From Paenibacillus roseus (GTDB lineage: Bacteria; Bacillota; Bacilli; Paenibacillales; Paenibacillaceae): a stretch of 64,000 nucleotides of DNA. Below the pieces are notes generated by a model, which was given only the letters and a program-made list of their open reading frames with translations, made no database searches and was not told where the DNA came from. The first letter of the stretch is position 1; every line of letters begins with the position of its first letter. Shown piece by piece: positions 9,412-17,699 of the stretch. The DNA is taken from assembly GCF_016424485.1 (NCBI RefSeq), contig NZ_JAELUP010000013.1:101958-165957 (forward strand), written 5' to 3'. Made by a program: the position numbers and the translations under genes.

Positions 9412-9620
9412 AACTCCTTTCTCTAGCGAAAAAAAATGACAAGAACGCACTTTTAAAACTTCTCCACTTTTTCGAAGAAGATATGATTAGACTATGTCGA
9501 TTTATACGAATGCCAGAAGAAGATGCTTTACAGACTATGACATTGGAAATGATCGAAGTCTTCAAACGCCACGAAACTACCAAACTGGAAAACGCCCTAT
9601 CGAATAAGTCGAGTCGCTAA
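9363..9620 (+). CDS. Sigma region-2-like protein, RsoA-like co-sigma subunit
   Basis: 85 residues, overlapping the SigO-like gene by 49 bases in another frame, with AGGCGGTG upstream of its ATG. The region at about 14-68 (FLELLSLAKKNDKNALLKLL, then MIRLCRFIRMPEEDALQTMTLEMIEVF) has the helical pattern of sigma region 2, the part that binds the core polymerase and melts the -10 region, and also of HTH_16-type proteins of mobile elements. Overlap and order suggest translational coupling and equimolar production. Alternative: a regulator of an integrative element; no integrase or relaxase lies nearby. Confidence 0.65.
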   Translation: METEDAQYTEPEDEFLELLSLAKKNDKNALLKLLHFFEEDMIRLCRFIRMPEEDALQTMTLEMIEVFKRHETTKLENALSNKSSR

Positions 9621-10088
9621 ACGACTCATTCGAGGTGACATTCATGTCTATTATCGTAATAAAAGTAACTGGATATTTCTTTTAAAGTGTTGTTCAGAAC
9701 CCTAAAAGACAAGAGGGGGGCCATGCTCCGGCAGGAAGCCCCTCATACTGCTCACCAGTCTGAAAATGAGTCTGGTTGGCAATTTCAGTCTTGAACGATA
9801 TACCGCGCAAGTGTTTCACCGCTATTACGGTGGCGCTGCTGGCGGTGTCAATGTCTATGTAAATGTCATCTTTCATTCAGAGAATAATAGAGAGAGAACG
9901 GTATATTTCAGGCAAAGCCATTGTTTAATATCAGGTGGCAGGATGATCACAGACTTTTTGTGAGGAATATGGGCGGGGGTGAGAATCGATACCAGGAAGA
10001 ATGAAGGTTTCGATAGAGGGGCAAATGTTTGAGAGCCGCGCTACTGGTTTGCCCCTCTAATAATTAGGTTATCGTCGAAAAAGATGAG
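9621..10088. other. Intergenic stretch with a hairpin, no convincing gene
   Basis: Two overlapping open frames on opposite strands of about 60 codons (9694-9876 minus, 9766-9963 plus) have no ribosome site and no recognisable family. Near the right end AGAGGGGCAAA (10015-10025) pairs with TTTGCCCCTCT (10048-10058) across a 22-base loop, possibly a weak terminator for the PilZ gene on the minus strand. Confidence 0.5.
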
Positions 10089-10466
10089 CTACTTCACAAC
10101 AATTCTCCCCTGACCCGCTAGCACGCGCATCTCCTTGTTGAACCGTTCCTGGTCATCTGCTTTCGTTCCTAGATTCACGCCATAAAACCACTGACTGTCT
10201 TGCTTTCTATCCCAGCACAGCGTACCTTCCAATATTATAGGGTCCTCAGCAAGGATGAGATTCATCCTGATCCGAATCTCATTCGAATTAACCTGCAGAC
10301 TCAATGGGAGCGAAATCTGGCAACCGTAGCGGCTGATGTCGAACAATTCGGCAGGAATAGGCTTGGCGGGAGCCGGTGTTCCGTTCACACTCAGAATATA
10401 AATTTCTAGTGCGATCGGCTCCTTAAGCGTGTAACGGAAGGGCTCTTTTCTTTGATTAGTTGGCAT
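10089..10466 (-). CDS. PilZ domain protein
   Basis: 125 residues from the ATG at 10466, chosen because GGAGGT stands at ideal distance upstream; a longer frame reaches 10559 without such a site. The fold is a single PilZ domain: an arginine-containing start (KEPFRYTL), then the D-x-S-x-x-G motif (DISRYG) and beta strands to the end. PilZ domains commonly bind cyclic di-GMP through an RxxxR motif and D/NxSxxG; here the arginine part is short and not canonical, so ligand binding is uncertain. No partner gene is adjacent, although motAB lie 44 kb away. Soluble and monocistronic. Confidence 0.75.
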   Translation of the reverse strand: MPTNQRKEPFRYTLKEPIALEIYILSVNGTPAPAKPIPAELFDISRYGCQISLPLSLQVNSNEIRIRMNLILAEDPIILEGTLCWDRKQDSQWFYGVNLGTKADDQERFNKEMRVLAGQGRIVVK

Positions 10467-10721
10467 GTTTACCTCCACTTCATTACGGAAAGTAACTCTG
10501 ATAGGTTTTAATGGAAGTTCCCTGTCAAGTATAGCATAATCATGCCAGGCACTAACCACTTCTTTCTTCCCTGTGCCTTGCTTGGTATAATGGTAGACAT
10601 GAAACTACTTCCCGCGGGCGTTCCTCCAATGAACAAAGATTAAGTTCTTATACTGTCCATCCACCCGGGTAATTGGTTATACTGGAGAAGAGATTATTTT
10701 ATGTAGAAGGCAGGTTCTGAG

Positions 10722-11441
10722 ATGGGTCGCAAATGGAATAATATTAAAGAAAAGAAAGCATCCAAGGATGCCAATACAAGCCGGGTTTATGCCAAATTTG
10801 GCCTCGAAATCTATGTAGCGGCGCGCAAGGGTGAGCCGGACCCCGAATCCAACCGTGCGCTGAAGGTCGTGCTTGAGCGCGCTAAAACGTACAATGTGCC
10901 CAAAGCGATCATCGACCGCGCAATTGACAAAGCCAAAGGAAGTTCGGATGAGATCTATGAAGAGCTGCGCTATGAGGGCTTTGGCCCCAACGGCTCGATG
11001 ATCATCGTGGATGCGCTGACCAATAACGTCAACCGTACTGCATCGGCTGTCCGCGCCGCTTTTAGCAAAAACAACGGCAATATGGGCGTAAACGGCTCCG
11101 TTGCTTATATGTTTGACGCAACAGCGGTGATCGGTGTCGCTGACAAAACGCTAGATGAGGTCATGGAGATTCTGCTGGAAGCGGATGTCGATGTGCGGGA
11201 CATTGAGGAAGAGGACGACAACGTGCTGGTCTATGCCGAGCCGGATCAATTTCATGCGGTCCAAGAAGCGCTGCACCAAGCCGGCATCCATGAATTTACA
11301 GTGGCTGAACTGACGATGCTTGCACAGAATTATGTCACGCTGCCCGAGGAATCGGTGGCTTCATTCGAGAAGATTATCGACACGCTAGAGGACCTGGAGG
11401 ATGTTCAGCAGGTGTACCACAACGTGGAATTTGCGGACTAG
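10722..11441 (+). CDS. yebC: YebC/PmpR family protein (YeeI-like)
   Basis: 239 residues, the length I recall for B. subtilis YeeI. It starts [20 protein letters not shown] and keeps the family core ([15 protein letters not shown], then the EGFGPNG and TDNVNRT-type blocks, here [13 protein letters not shown]). The three-lobed YebC fold was long annotated as a transcription regulator. Recent work on the B. subtilis and Streptococcus proteins points to a role in relieving ribosome stalling at proline-rich stretches. Cytoplasmic. AAGGCAGG precedes the ATG and a hairpin terminator follows the stop. Monocistronic. Confidence 0.95.
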   Translation: MGRKWNNIKEKKASKDANTSRVYAKFGLEIYVAARKGEPDPESNRALKVVLERAKTYNVPKAIIDRAIDKAKGSSDEIYEELRYEGFGPNGSMIIVDALTNNVNRTASAVRAAFSKNNGNMGVNGSVAYMFDATAVIGVADKTLDEVMEILLEADVDVRDIEEEDDNVLVYAEPDQFHAVQEALHQAGIHEFTVAELTMLAQNYVTLPEESVASFEKIIDTLEDLEDVQQVYHNVEFAD

Positions 11442-11458
11442 CCTTTTATTTGCTTGAG

Positions 11459-11507
11459 AACCGTACCGTCACATGAGGCTGATCCATCATTGACTGTGCG
11501 GTTTTTT
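11459..11507 (+). terminator. Terminator after yebC
   Basis: AACCG-AC-GTCA (11459-11471) pairs with TGAC-GT-CGGTT (11491-11503) and is followed by a T run. Confidence 0.8.
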
Positions 11508-11556
11508 GCCATGCTTGTGTTTCGGTAGCTTATCTTTTAAAAAAGGAGTTGTCTTC

Positions 11557-11967
11557 TTGAATAAAAAAATACTCATTACTTCCTCACTCCTGGTCGTTAT
11601 TTTAGTTGCCCTGTCATCTGTTTTGTACTTCAGTAAAGGAAATTATATTTACTCAACAGAAACAGGAGGAAATATTTCCGCCGGGAACTATGATGAGAAC
11701 GATAAGGTCTTGGAAAGTACGATCGAAGTAAACGATGAAAAACTTAATCAGTTATTCGTATCCAGCTTTATAGATCTTAATCAAGGGGATTTGAAGTATG
11801 AGTTGTATGCCCCAAACGGTGCTTTAGTTTACGAGACCACAGTTACCCATAAAGAAGGTTTTAAAAACACAGTTGAACTTGAGCCCTTCTTGGGAGAATG
11901 GGTTGCAAAATATTATATAAACGAAACGACTAACGGTTCGTACACGCTTCGATTTGAAGGAAAATAG
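11557..11967 (+). CDS. Secreted or membrane-anchored small protein, unknown
   Basis: 136 residues from TTG 11557, chosen because AAAGGAG lies upstream; a longer frame from 11506 overlaps the yebC terminator. Lys-rich N-terminus and one hydrophobic segment (about 5-22) form a signal peptide or anchor. The rest is a small beta-rich extracytoplasmic domain (STETGGNISAGNYDEND, later YELYAPNGALVYE and LEPFLGEWVAKYY), resembling other small Bacillus cell-envelope proteins of about this size. No lipobox cysteine. Function unknown. Confidence 0.75.
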   Translation: MNKKILITSSLLVVILVALSSVLYFSKGNYIYSTETGGNISAGNYDENDKVLESTIEVNDEKLNQLFVSSFIDLNQGDLKYELYAPNGALVYETTVTHKEGFKNTVELEPFLGEWVAKYYINETTNGSYTLRFEGK

Positions 11968-12369
11968 GCTCCATGGTCAAATGGCGGATGTTGGCGGATG
12001 TCCAACACTTTAATGAGGGTTAGAAGCTATATTGCGGGGTACATTGTGCGTATCAGATCTTCCAAGGAGGCAACCGTATCGAAAGCAGCTCCGAATACCG
12101 CAAGCTGTATACGTTACTCCTGCCTTACAAGCCATAGAATCTTGAAGCTCCAGGTTAAGGAATCCGCGGCACGATCACTTTAGATATGTTGGCTCCCCCC
12201 ATGCCGCCAGGTCAACTTGATCGTGTTTTTTCCTGTGATCTTTAGCTTAATGGACGCCGCCGCTTAGACAACCGGGCATGGATGTTATCCCAGACAGTTG
12301 ACTATGATGATTATCATAATATACAATTATGATGAACGTATACTTGATTCAAGAAGGAGAATAAAAACA
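11968..12369. other. Intergenic stretch, possibly decayed coding DNA, with a terminator-like hairpin
   Basis: Around 12064-12230 several frames hold short protein-like pieces (for example ESSSEYRKLYTLLLPYK followed by a stop, later TITLDMLAPPMPPGQ) but no intact gene with a ribosome site. CACGATCA (12171-12178) pairs with TGATCGTG (12219-12226) ahead of a T run, a possible terminator with a large loop. The ribosome site of the tautomerase gene lies at the right end. Confidence 0.4.
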
Positions 12370-12822
12370 ATGCCAATGATCGATGTGTATGCACCAGAAA
12401 ACCTCTTCCCCGCAGATGCAGACAGCGAACTGGGAACCGCCTTGGCTCAAGCCGTGCTTAGAGCAGAAGGCGTCGCTTCGCCTGGTCCATTTCATCTGGA
12501 CAATACGGCAGTATTTATTCATCGGTTAAAATCAACAGCTATTCACACTGGAAGCACTAACTCTGCGAACAATGTGCGCATTCAAATTATTACACCACCC
12601 GGCTCACTTAACCGGGAAGGACAACGACAAATTACGAAGGAAGCGACAGAAATTGTAACGCGTATTTCTGGAGATGACACCCTCGCCAAACGCACCTGGG
12701 TCATTTTGACCGAAGCTGCCGAAGGTGGTTGGGGCATACAGGGAACCGCTTTTGGAATCGAAGAATTTACGGCTCTGGCCGCTCAGGCAGCCGCTGCCAA
12801 AGCCGCTCAGGAAAAAAATTAA
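12370..12822 (+). CDS. Tautomerase/MIF-superfamily protein
   Basis: 150 residues from ATG 12370 (AGAAGGAGA nearby). The mature protein would begin with Pro, the catalytic base of the 4-oxalocrotonate tautomerase superfamily (MPMIDVYAPEN). The length is that of the two-motif subunits rather than the 62-residue enzymes. A second beta-alpha-beta unit (VRIQIITPPGSLNREGQRQI to TWVILTEAAEGGWGIQG) ends in the family's GGWGI-type turn. The C-terminus is an Ala-rich helix. The substrate cannot be inferred. It converges on a TetR-family repressor gene that may control it, but there is no shared promoter. Confidence 0.8.
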   Translation: MPMIDVYAPENLFPADADSELGTALAQAVLRAEGVASPGPFHLDNTAVFIHRLKSTAIHTGSTNSANNVRIQIITPPGSLNREGQRQITKEATEIVTRISGDDTLAKRTWVILTEAAEGGWGIQGTAFGIEEFTALAAQAAAAKAAQEKN

Positions 12823-12836
12823 GAACCATCTAGTAA

Positions 12837-12901
12837 AACACGACTAGGCCTGTATCTGCATATTCCGTTACGGAGGCGCAGATAACAGGCCTAGTTGTTT
12901 T
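12837..12901. terminator. Long bidirectional terminator
   Basis: AAAACACGACTAGGCCTGT pairs with ACAGGCCTAGTTGTTTT, with further inner pairing (CTGC with GCAG, TCCG with CGGA). T-rich ends exist on both strands. It serves the tautomerase gene and may serve the tetR gene ending at 12961. Confidence 0.9.
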
Positions 12902-12960
12902 AAGCAGGACAGTTGGTTGAGGTTGAGTACGGCTGGAGAATCTTGTGTGGCAGTGAGGTC

Positions 12961-13539
12961 TTACATCATTTGGGATTGCGTAGCAGATGCGTTCCTGACC
13001 ATTACAAGCAATTGCTCTGCCACAATATTAAAGGTATCGAACGACTTCTGCGCCTTGCTGATGGCTACCGCGCCCTCGCAAGACGAAATGATGACATTTG
13101 CAAGCCCCCTCGCGCTGTCTGAGCCAACTCCACCCGCGGCCAGCAATGCCGTCAGCCGTTCAACCCATTGCCGAAATACAGATGCCGCTCGGTCAAGCAA
13201 ATCCGAAGATTCCGCTCCTATTGTTACTGCAAGCACCGAGCAACCCATTTCGAAATTCGATTGGCTTAGCAGCATTCGCCATAGTGAAATAAACTGTCCA
13301 GCAACGGTCTCCGCAGGTTCGCCTTCAAGGTTGTTCAGAAAGTTCAGAGCGTGATTCCCCGCCAGTTCGAGCGCCTCACCTATAATTTGTTCTTTCCCCT
13401 GAGGAAAATGATGATAGATGGAGCCTCTTGGCGCGCCTGTTGCCTTCATTATTTCATTCAATGAAGCCGCATGCGCTCCCCGCTCGCCCAGAAGCTTTAC
13501 AGCGCCTTCAATCATTCGTTCTCGAGAATTGAGAGTCAT
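12961..13539 (-). CDS. TetR/AcrR family repressor (LmrA/YxaF type)
   Basis: 192 residues. The N-terminal helix-turn-helix (SRERMIEGAVKLLGERG to SIYHHFPQGKEQIIGEAL) is followed by an all-helical ligand domain whose sequence (GCSVLAVTIGAE, later EGAVAISKAQ) resembles the LmrA/YxaF group of multidrug-pump repressors. GGGAGG precedes the ATG. No transporter is adjacent, so the regulated gene is unclear: itself, the convergent tautomerase, or a distant pump. A tandem 9-bp repeat just upstream of the ribosome site is a candidate operator. Confidence 0.85.
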   Translation of the reverse strand: MTLNSRERMIEGAVKLLGERGAHAASLNEIMKATGAPRGSIYHHFPQGKEQIIGEALELAGNHALNFLNNLEGEPAETVAGQFISLWRMLLSQSNFEMGCSVLAVTIGAESSDLLDRAASVFRQWVERLTALLAAGGVGSDSARGLANVIISSCEGAVAISKAQKSFDTFNIVAEQLLVMVRNASATQSQMM

Positions 13540-13556
13540 TTGTCACACCTCCCTTT

Positions 13557-13574
13557 ATAACGTATATAACGTAT
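13557..13574. promoter_or_regulatory. Candidate TetR operator (tandem ATAACGTAT)
   Basis: Two head-to-tail copies of ATAACGTAT immediately upstream of the ribosome site of the TetR-family gene. The position fits autorepression; the sequence does not resemble the LmrA box I recall, so this is inference. Confidence 0.4.
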
Positions 13575-13693
13575 CTTTTTTTCCGTAATGTTAATTATAA
13601 CAATTGTACAATCCAAAAGCGTAAACGTACAGTACAGGTTACGGCAGACACATTCCAAAATTCGACATTTTTCTGTTTGGATATCACAACTCT

Positions 13694-13733
13694 CGAAAAA
13701 AAGTCCTATTTAACGAAAAAAAATCCTATTTAA
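13694..13733. repeat. Two tandem 20-bp direct repeats upstream of the sugar transporter operon
   Basis: CGAAAAAAAGTCCTATTTAA (13694-13713) is followed directly by a copy with one change (13714-13733). They lie about 75 bp upstream of a weak promoter (TTCCGA, 18 bases, TATAAT at 13834). AraC-type activators usually bind direct repeats, so this is a candidate YesN site. The remainder of 13540-13872 holds nothing else recognisable. Confidence 0.5.
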
Positions 13734-13872
13734 AAATTGGAACCTGAATAATTATTCCAAACTCGCTGGCAATACCGTAATTTCCTACAAGAAGTAGTTG
13801 CATGCTTCATTCCGATATGGGAGTCCTCTGCCCTATAATTTACTTGTATCACTTAGAAAGGGGCACCTTCGT

Positions 13873-14805
13873 ATGGCAACCAGCACTACTTACGCTATGA
13901 AAGGCAAAAGCAAACGAATCAAAAAAGACGGAATTACTTTATTTCTACTATCAACGCCTTTCATTATTGCTATGATCTTGTTCAGTTACTTTCCGGTTTA
14001 TGGTTGGATTTACGCTTTTTTCGACTACAAGCCCGGCATCCCACTGTCGTCGACACCTTTTGTAGGTCTTTCTAACTTCCAGAAGATATTCGACACACCT
14101 GCTGACTTGATTAACGCACTTATCAACACACTGGCTATGAACTTTCTGAATATTCTTCTATCGCCGTTAGCAATTGTATTCGCCATCATGATAAATGAAG
14201 TTCGTTCAACCCGATACAAAAAATTTGTTCAGACGTTATCTACATTGCCAAATTTTATAAGCTGGGTTTTGGTTTTCTCATTGGCTTTCGCGTTTTTCTC
14301 CAGTGACGGTTTTATCAATACCGTGCTGAGCAAACTAGGAGTCGATAAGCAAATTGATCCTATTGGCACAGAAAGTGTGACCTGGTTCTTCCAAGCAGGA
14401 ATTACGGTGTGGAAGTCACTCGGCTGGAGCGCCATTATTTATATTGCTGCAATTGCAGGTATTGACGGGGAGCTTTATGATGCAGCCAAGGTAGACGGAG
14501 CGGGCCGATTCAAGTCAATCTGGCATATTACAGTTCCTGGTGTGCTGCCAACCTTCTTCGTATTGCTCTTGCTTAGTGTAAGCAACATGCTTTCAAGTTC
14601 ATTTGACCAGTATTTTGTTTTTTATAATCCTCTTGTCGCTGATAAAATTGAAGTCCTTGATTACTATGTGTACCGCGCAGGGATTAAGGTGGGCGACTAT
14701 CCGTTTGCGACTGCAGTTGGTATGTTTAAAACGCTTGTCAGTGTTGTCCTGCTGTTTTCCGTGAACTTCATTTCAAAAAAAATTAGAGGACAAAGCATGA
14801 TTTAG
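13873..14805 (+). CDS. Carbohydrate ABC transporter permease, LplB/YtcP group
   Basis: 310 residues from ATG 13873, which has GAAAGGGG upstream; the frame extends further but without a ribosome site. A Lys-rich cytoplasmic start precedes six membrane segments. The EAA loop near the C-terminal third (YDAAKVDGAGRFKSIWHITVP) marks contact with the ATPase. The family imports oligosaccharides in Bacillota together with a large lipoprotein and a shared ATPase of the MsmX type encoded elsewhere; no ATPase gene is present here. First gene of an operon with a second permease 14 bases downstream. Confidence 0.9.
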   Translation: MATSTTYAMKGKSKRIKKDGITLFLLSTPFIIAMILFSYFPVYGWIYAFFDYKPGIPLSSTPFVGLSNFQKIFDTPADLINALINTLAMNFLNILLSPLAIVFAIMINEVRSTRYKKFVQTLSTLPNFISWVLVFSLAFAFFSSDGFINTVLSKLGVDKQIDPIGTESVTWFFQAGITVWKSLGWSAIIYIAAIAGIDGELYDAAKVDGAGRFKSIWHITVPGVLPTFFVLLLLSVSNMLSSSFDQYFVFYNPLVADKIEVLDYYVYRAGIKVGDYPFATAVGMFKTLVSVVLLFSVNFISKKIRGQSMI

Positions 14806-14819
14806 TTGGAGGGGCAGAC

Positions 14820-15710
14820 ATGACTTTAATTCTGAAAAACTTTAGCGGGAAAGCCTTTGATTGGCTAAACGGCATCCTTTTATTACTGTTCACATTGATG
14901 TGCATCTACCCGTTTTATTATGTGCTTATCTATTCGATTAGTGATCCGGCAAAAGTAGCACAAGGGATCTTCTTGCTCCCTGCCGGATTGGAGTTTGGAA
15001 CGTACAAGAGCATTCTGTCTCTCCCATACATCAAGACATCGTTTTTTATCTCGTTGTCCCGGACTGTTATTGGTACTCTGTTAACTGTTCTTTGCTGCAG
15101 CTTCTTCTCTTACTTGTTAACGAAAGACCGGATGCTGCTGCGCAAATTTGTTTACCGGATGCTTGTTGTTACCTTATACATCAATGCGGGCTTAATTCCT
15201 TGGTATATCACCATGAAAATGCTCCATCTTGATGAAAACTTCTTGCTCTATGTGCTTCCAACCGCCGTCTCCGGCTTCAATGTTATTTTGATCAAGACGT
15301 ACATTGAACAGCTTCCAGCAGCGCTGGAGGAGTCCGCAATGATTGATGGGGCCGGTTATTTGACGATATTCACCAAGATTATTTTTCCGCTCTGTAAACC
15401 GATTGTCGCAACCGTCGCCGTATTTGCTGCTGTAGGACAGTGGAACACATGGATGGATAATTATTTTCTTGTGAATAGTGCAAGCCTCAAAACGATTCAG
15501 CTAACCTTGTATGAGTTCTTAAGTTCTGCCAACACTTTTACCGGACTGGATGCAGCTTCTATAACTCGCCAAGCCCAAAATGTAGTGTTGACCCCTGAAA
15601 GTATCAAGATGAGCACAACGATCATTGTTACATTGCCTATTCTAGCTGTTTACCCATTTATGCAACGTTATTTCGTTAAAGGTATCATGCTCGGCGCTGT
15701 CAAGGGATAA
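14820..15710 (+). CDS. Carbohydrate ABC transporter permease, LplC/YtcP group
   Basis: 296 residues, start ATG with TTGGAGGGG upstream. Six membrane segments, with the EAA loop EESAMIDGAGYLTIFTKIIF and the usual MalG-like ending (YFVKGIMLGAVKG). It forms the membrane channel with the preceding permease. Its stop is followed by a stem-loop and the binding-protein gene. Confidence 0.92.
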   Translation: MTLILKNFSGKAFDWLNGILLLLFTLMCIYPFYYVLIYSISDPAKVAQGIFLLPAGLEFGTYKSILSLPYIKTSFFISLSRTVIGTLLTVLCCSFFSYLLTKDRMLLRKFVYRMLVVTLYINAGLIPWYITMKMLHLDENFLLYVLPTAVSGFNVILIKTYIEQLPAALEESAMIDGAGYLTIFTKIIFPLCKPIVATVAVFAAVGQWNTWMDNYFLVNSASLKTIQLTLYEFLSSANTFTGLDAASITRQAQNVVLTPESIKMSTTIIVTLPILAVYPFMQRYFVKGIMLGAVKG

Positions 15711-15746
15711 TTCACATCCCGCTTCTTGTAACTAACGATATACGAT

Positions 15747-15773
15747 CCCTGCAAAGAGCCGATCTTTGCAGGG
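15747..15773 (+). other. Intercistronic stem-loop before the binding-protein gene
   Basis: CCCTGCAAAGA and TCTTTGCAGGG form a perfect 11-bp stem with a GCCGA loop, without a T run. The position suggests an mRNA processing or stabilising structure that raises binding-protein output over the permeases, a common arrangement in importer operons (inference). Confidence 0.6.
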
Positions 15774-15811
15774 CTGTATATATAGAAAAATCATGGAGGG
15801 GTAAAGACAAG

Positions 15812-17578
15812 ATGATGAAGAAAAAATTGAAGTACACCATGTCACTGGCACTTGCTATCTGCCTGTTATTTTCAATAACAGCTTGCAGCAGCGGAAACAC
15901 CAAGAATGCTGAACCCAACACGAACTCTTCAAATCCAAAGGGTACGGAAGGAAACAACACCGATAAGTCCAGTAATTTGGATCCGCTTACATTTACAATC
16001 AGTTGGGATCAGCAATTCAATGGCGTACCCGGTGTTCAAAACAACCCTGTAGCGAATGCAATCAAAGAAAAAACCGGAATAACGATGGATATCATCGGAA
16101 CAGACCGGGATAAACTGAAAGTTATGCTGGCAGGAGGAGACCTCCCGGACATCATGGTTCTGCCTCCGGAACTGGGTAAGGTTGCACTTGACGGTAAAAT
16201 GGCTCTTCCATTAGATGAACTTTTGGAAAAAGCGCCTAATATTGCAAAGCATAAGACTGCGCTTGACGTCATCAATGCGCGTCTTGACAATCAAGATGGC
16301 AAGCACTACTTCTTGCCAATCAGCATCACCCCCGATGCAAAGCCATATGTCAACTATTCACCATGGATTGGCTGGTTTACACGTTGGGACTATTTTAAAG
16401 AAGAAGGATATCCAGAACTGAAGTCCTATGATGATATGATCCCGATGCTGGCCAAACAACTGGAGAAGCATCCGAAGACAGACGAAGGCAAGAAAGTTTA
16501 TGGATTGTCTGGCTGGACGGATTGGGGATTGTGGTCGTATTACGTACCGTTCATTTACGCAGAAGGATGGACGGAGTCTACTAAGAATACCGTCACCAAG
16601 CCGGATGGTTCTTACGTCTACCGCTATGCAGCTGACGGACCGTTCTGGAGAGGCGTAGAGTTTTACAATAAAGCATTCCGCGCGGGTATTCTGGACAAAG
16701 AAATGTTTACACAAAAATATAGCGATTATCAAGCCAAGCTCAAGTCTGGTCAGCTTCTGACGATTCACATGGGATGGGAGCTGGATGGCGCAAACACTTA
16801 CTTCCAGTCCAAAGGCCAGACAGATAAAGGCTTCGTAGCTCAGGTCGTTGATGGAGCAACATCCCAGTCTTACTCACTGCAATCGATTGTAGGCGCCAAT
16901 GACCCGTGGATTATTATCTCTAAAAACGCTAAGAACCCTGAACGTGCAATCGCCTTCCTTGACTATCTGTACTCCGTTGAAGGATCGAGTCTCATCATGA
17001 ATGGCGTCAAAGGCGAGCATTGGGATATTGAGAACGGCAAACCGGAATTGACAGATGCTACGATTAAGGCAAAAACGGAAGATAAAGATTTCACGATCAA
17101 GACCGGTATTTCCTTGTACGGCAAACTGCAGGGACTTGGCGGAAGTACAATTAATCCAGAAACAGGAACTTATATCCAGATGGATCTGACGGAGAAATAC
17201 TTCAAGACCAAGTTAACTCCGCTTGATAAAGAGTACAGTGAATACTATGGCGGAACATTCCCAGGCGACGCATGGAATAAGCTGGTTGAAAAAGGAAAAG
17301 CGAAAAACTTGAGCCCGGCTTATATTCCAGCGCTGCCTTCATTGCAATCTCAAGGTGACGATGACCTCGCCAAATTGGAAGCAAATATTGAACAAATTCT
17401 GATCAAGGAAACGCCAAAAGCTGTTATGGCTAAAGATGAAGCTGCGTTCCAAAAAGAGAAAGAGCGTATCCTTGGCCTTGTGAACAAAGCTGGAATGTCT
17501 CAAGCAGATGCTTTCTGGAAAAAATCTTTTGAAGACGGAATGAAAAAATACGATGATTTAATTAAAAGTCCAAAATAA
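15812..17578 (+). CDS. Extracellular solute-binding lipoprotein, LplA/YtcQ type
   Basis: 588 residues, GGAGGGG before tandem ATGs. The signal peptide ends in a lipobox (SITAC, Cys25), followed by a Ser/Asn/Thr-rich linker (about 26-55) and a large two-lobed binding domain. The size is that of LplA/YtcQ-like proteins (500-590 residues), larger than ordinary maltose-binding proteins. It sits on the outer face of the membrane and delivers a saccharide to the two permeases. The substrate is unknown; the flanking GH27 glycosidase makes a galactose- or arabinopyranose-containing glycan possible. Confidence 0.9.
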   Translation: MMKKKLKYTMSLALAICLLFSITACSSGNTKNAEPNTNSSNPKGTEGNNTDKSSNLDPLTFTISWDQQFNGVPGVQNNPVANAIKEKTGITMDIIGTDRDKLKVMLAGGDLPDIMVLPPELGKVALDGKMALPLDELLEKAPNIAKHKTALDVINARLDNQDGKHYFLPISITPDAKPYVNYSPWIGWFTRWDYFKEEGYPELKSYDDMIPMLAKQLEKHPKTDEGKKVYGLSGWTDWGLWSYYVPFIYAEGWTESTKNTVTKPDGSYVYRYAADGPFWRGVEFYNKAFRAGILDKEMFTQKYSDYQAKLKSGQLLTIHMGWELDGANTYFQSKGQTDKGFVAQVVDGATSQSYSLQSIVGANDPWIIISKNAKNPERAIAFLDYLYSVEGSSLIMNGVKGEHWDIENGKPELTDATIKAKTEDKDFTIKTGISLYGKLQGLGGSTINPETGTYIQMDLTEKYFKTKLTPLDKEYSEYYGGTFPGDAWNKLVEKGKAKNLSPAYIPALPSLQSQGDDDLAKLEANIEQILIKETPKAVMAKDEAAFQKEKERILGLVNKAGMSQADAFWKKSFEDGMKKYDDLIKSPK

Positions 17579-17601
17579 GTTATAATATATGCATAAACTT
17601 T

Positions 17602-17640
17602 CAAGATACCGGCAGCCTTTTTAGGATTGTCGGTATCTTG
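17602..17640 (+). terminator. Hairpin after the binding-protein gene
   Basis: CAAGATACCG pairs with CGGTATCTTG around the middle of 17602-17640. There is only a broken T run, so it probably reduces rather than blocks read-through into yesN. Confidence 0.6.
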
Positions 17641-17699
17641 TACTCTTTTCAAACCTATATTCATTATGGCATTGCTTCAAGTCATGAGGGGGAATTAAG

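Noticed and set aside
9694..9963. Two overlapping 60-65-codon frames on opposite strands
   Set aside because: No ribosome site, no recognisable similarity; either could arise by chance.
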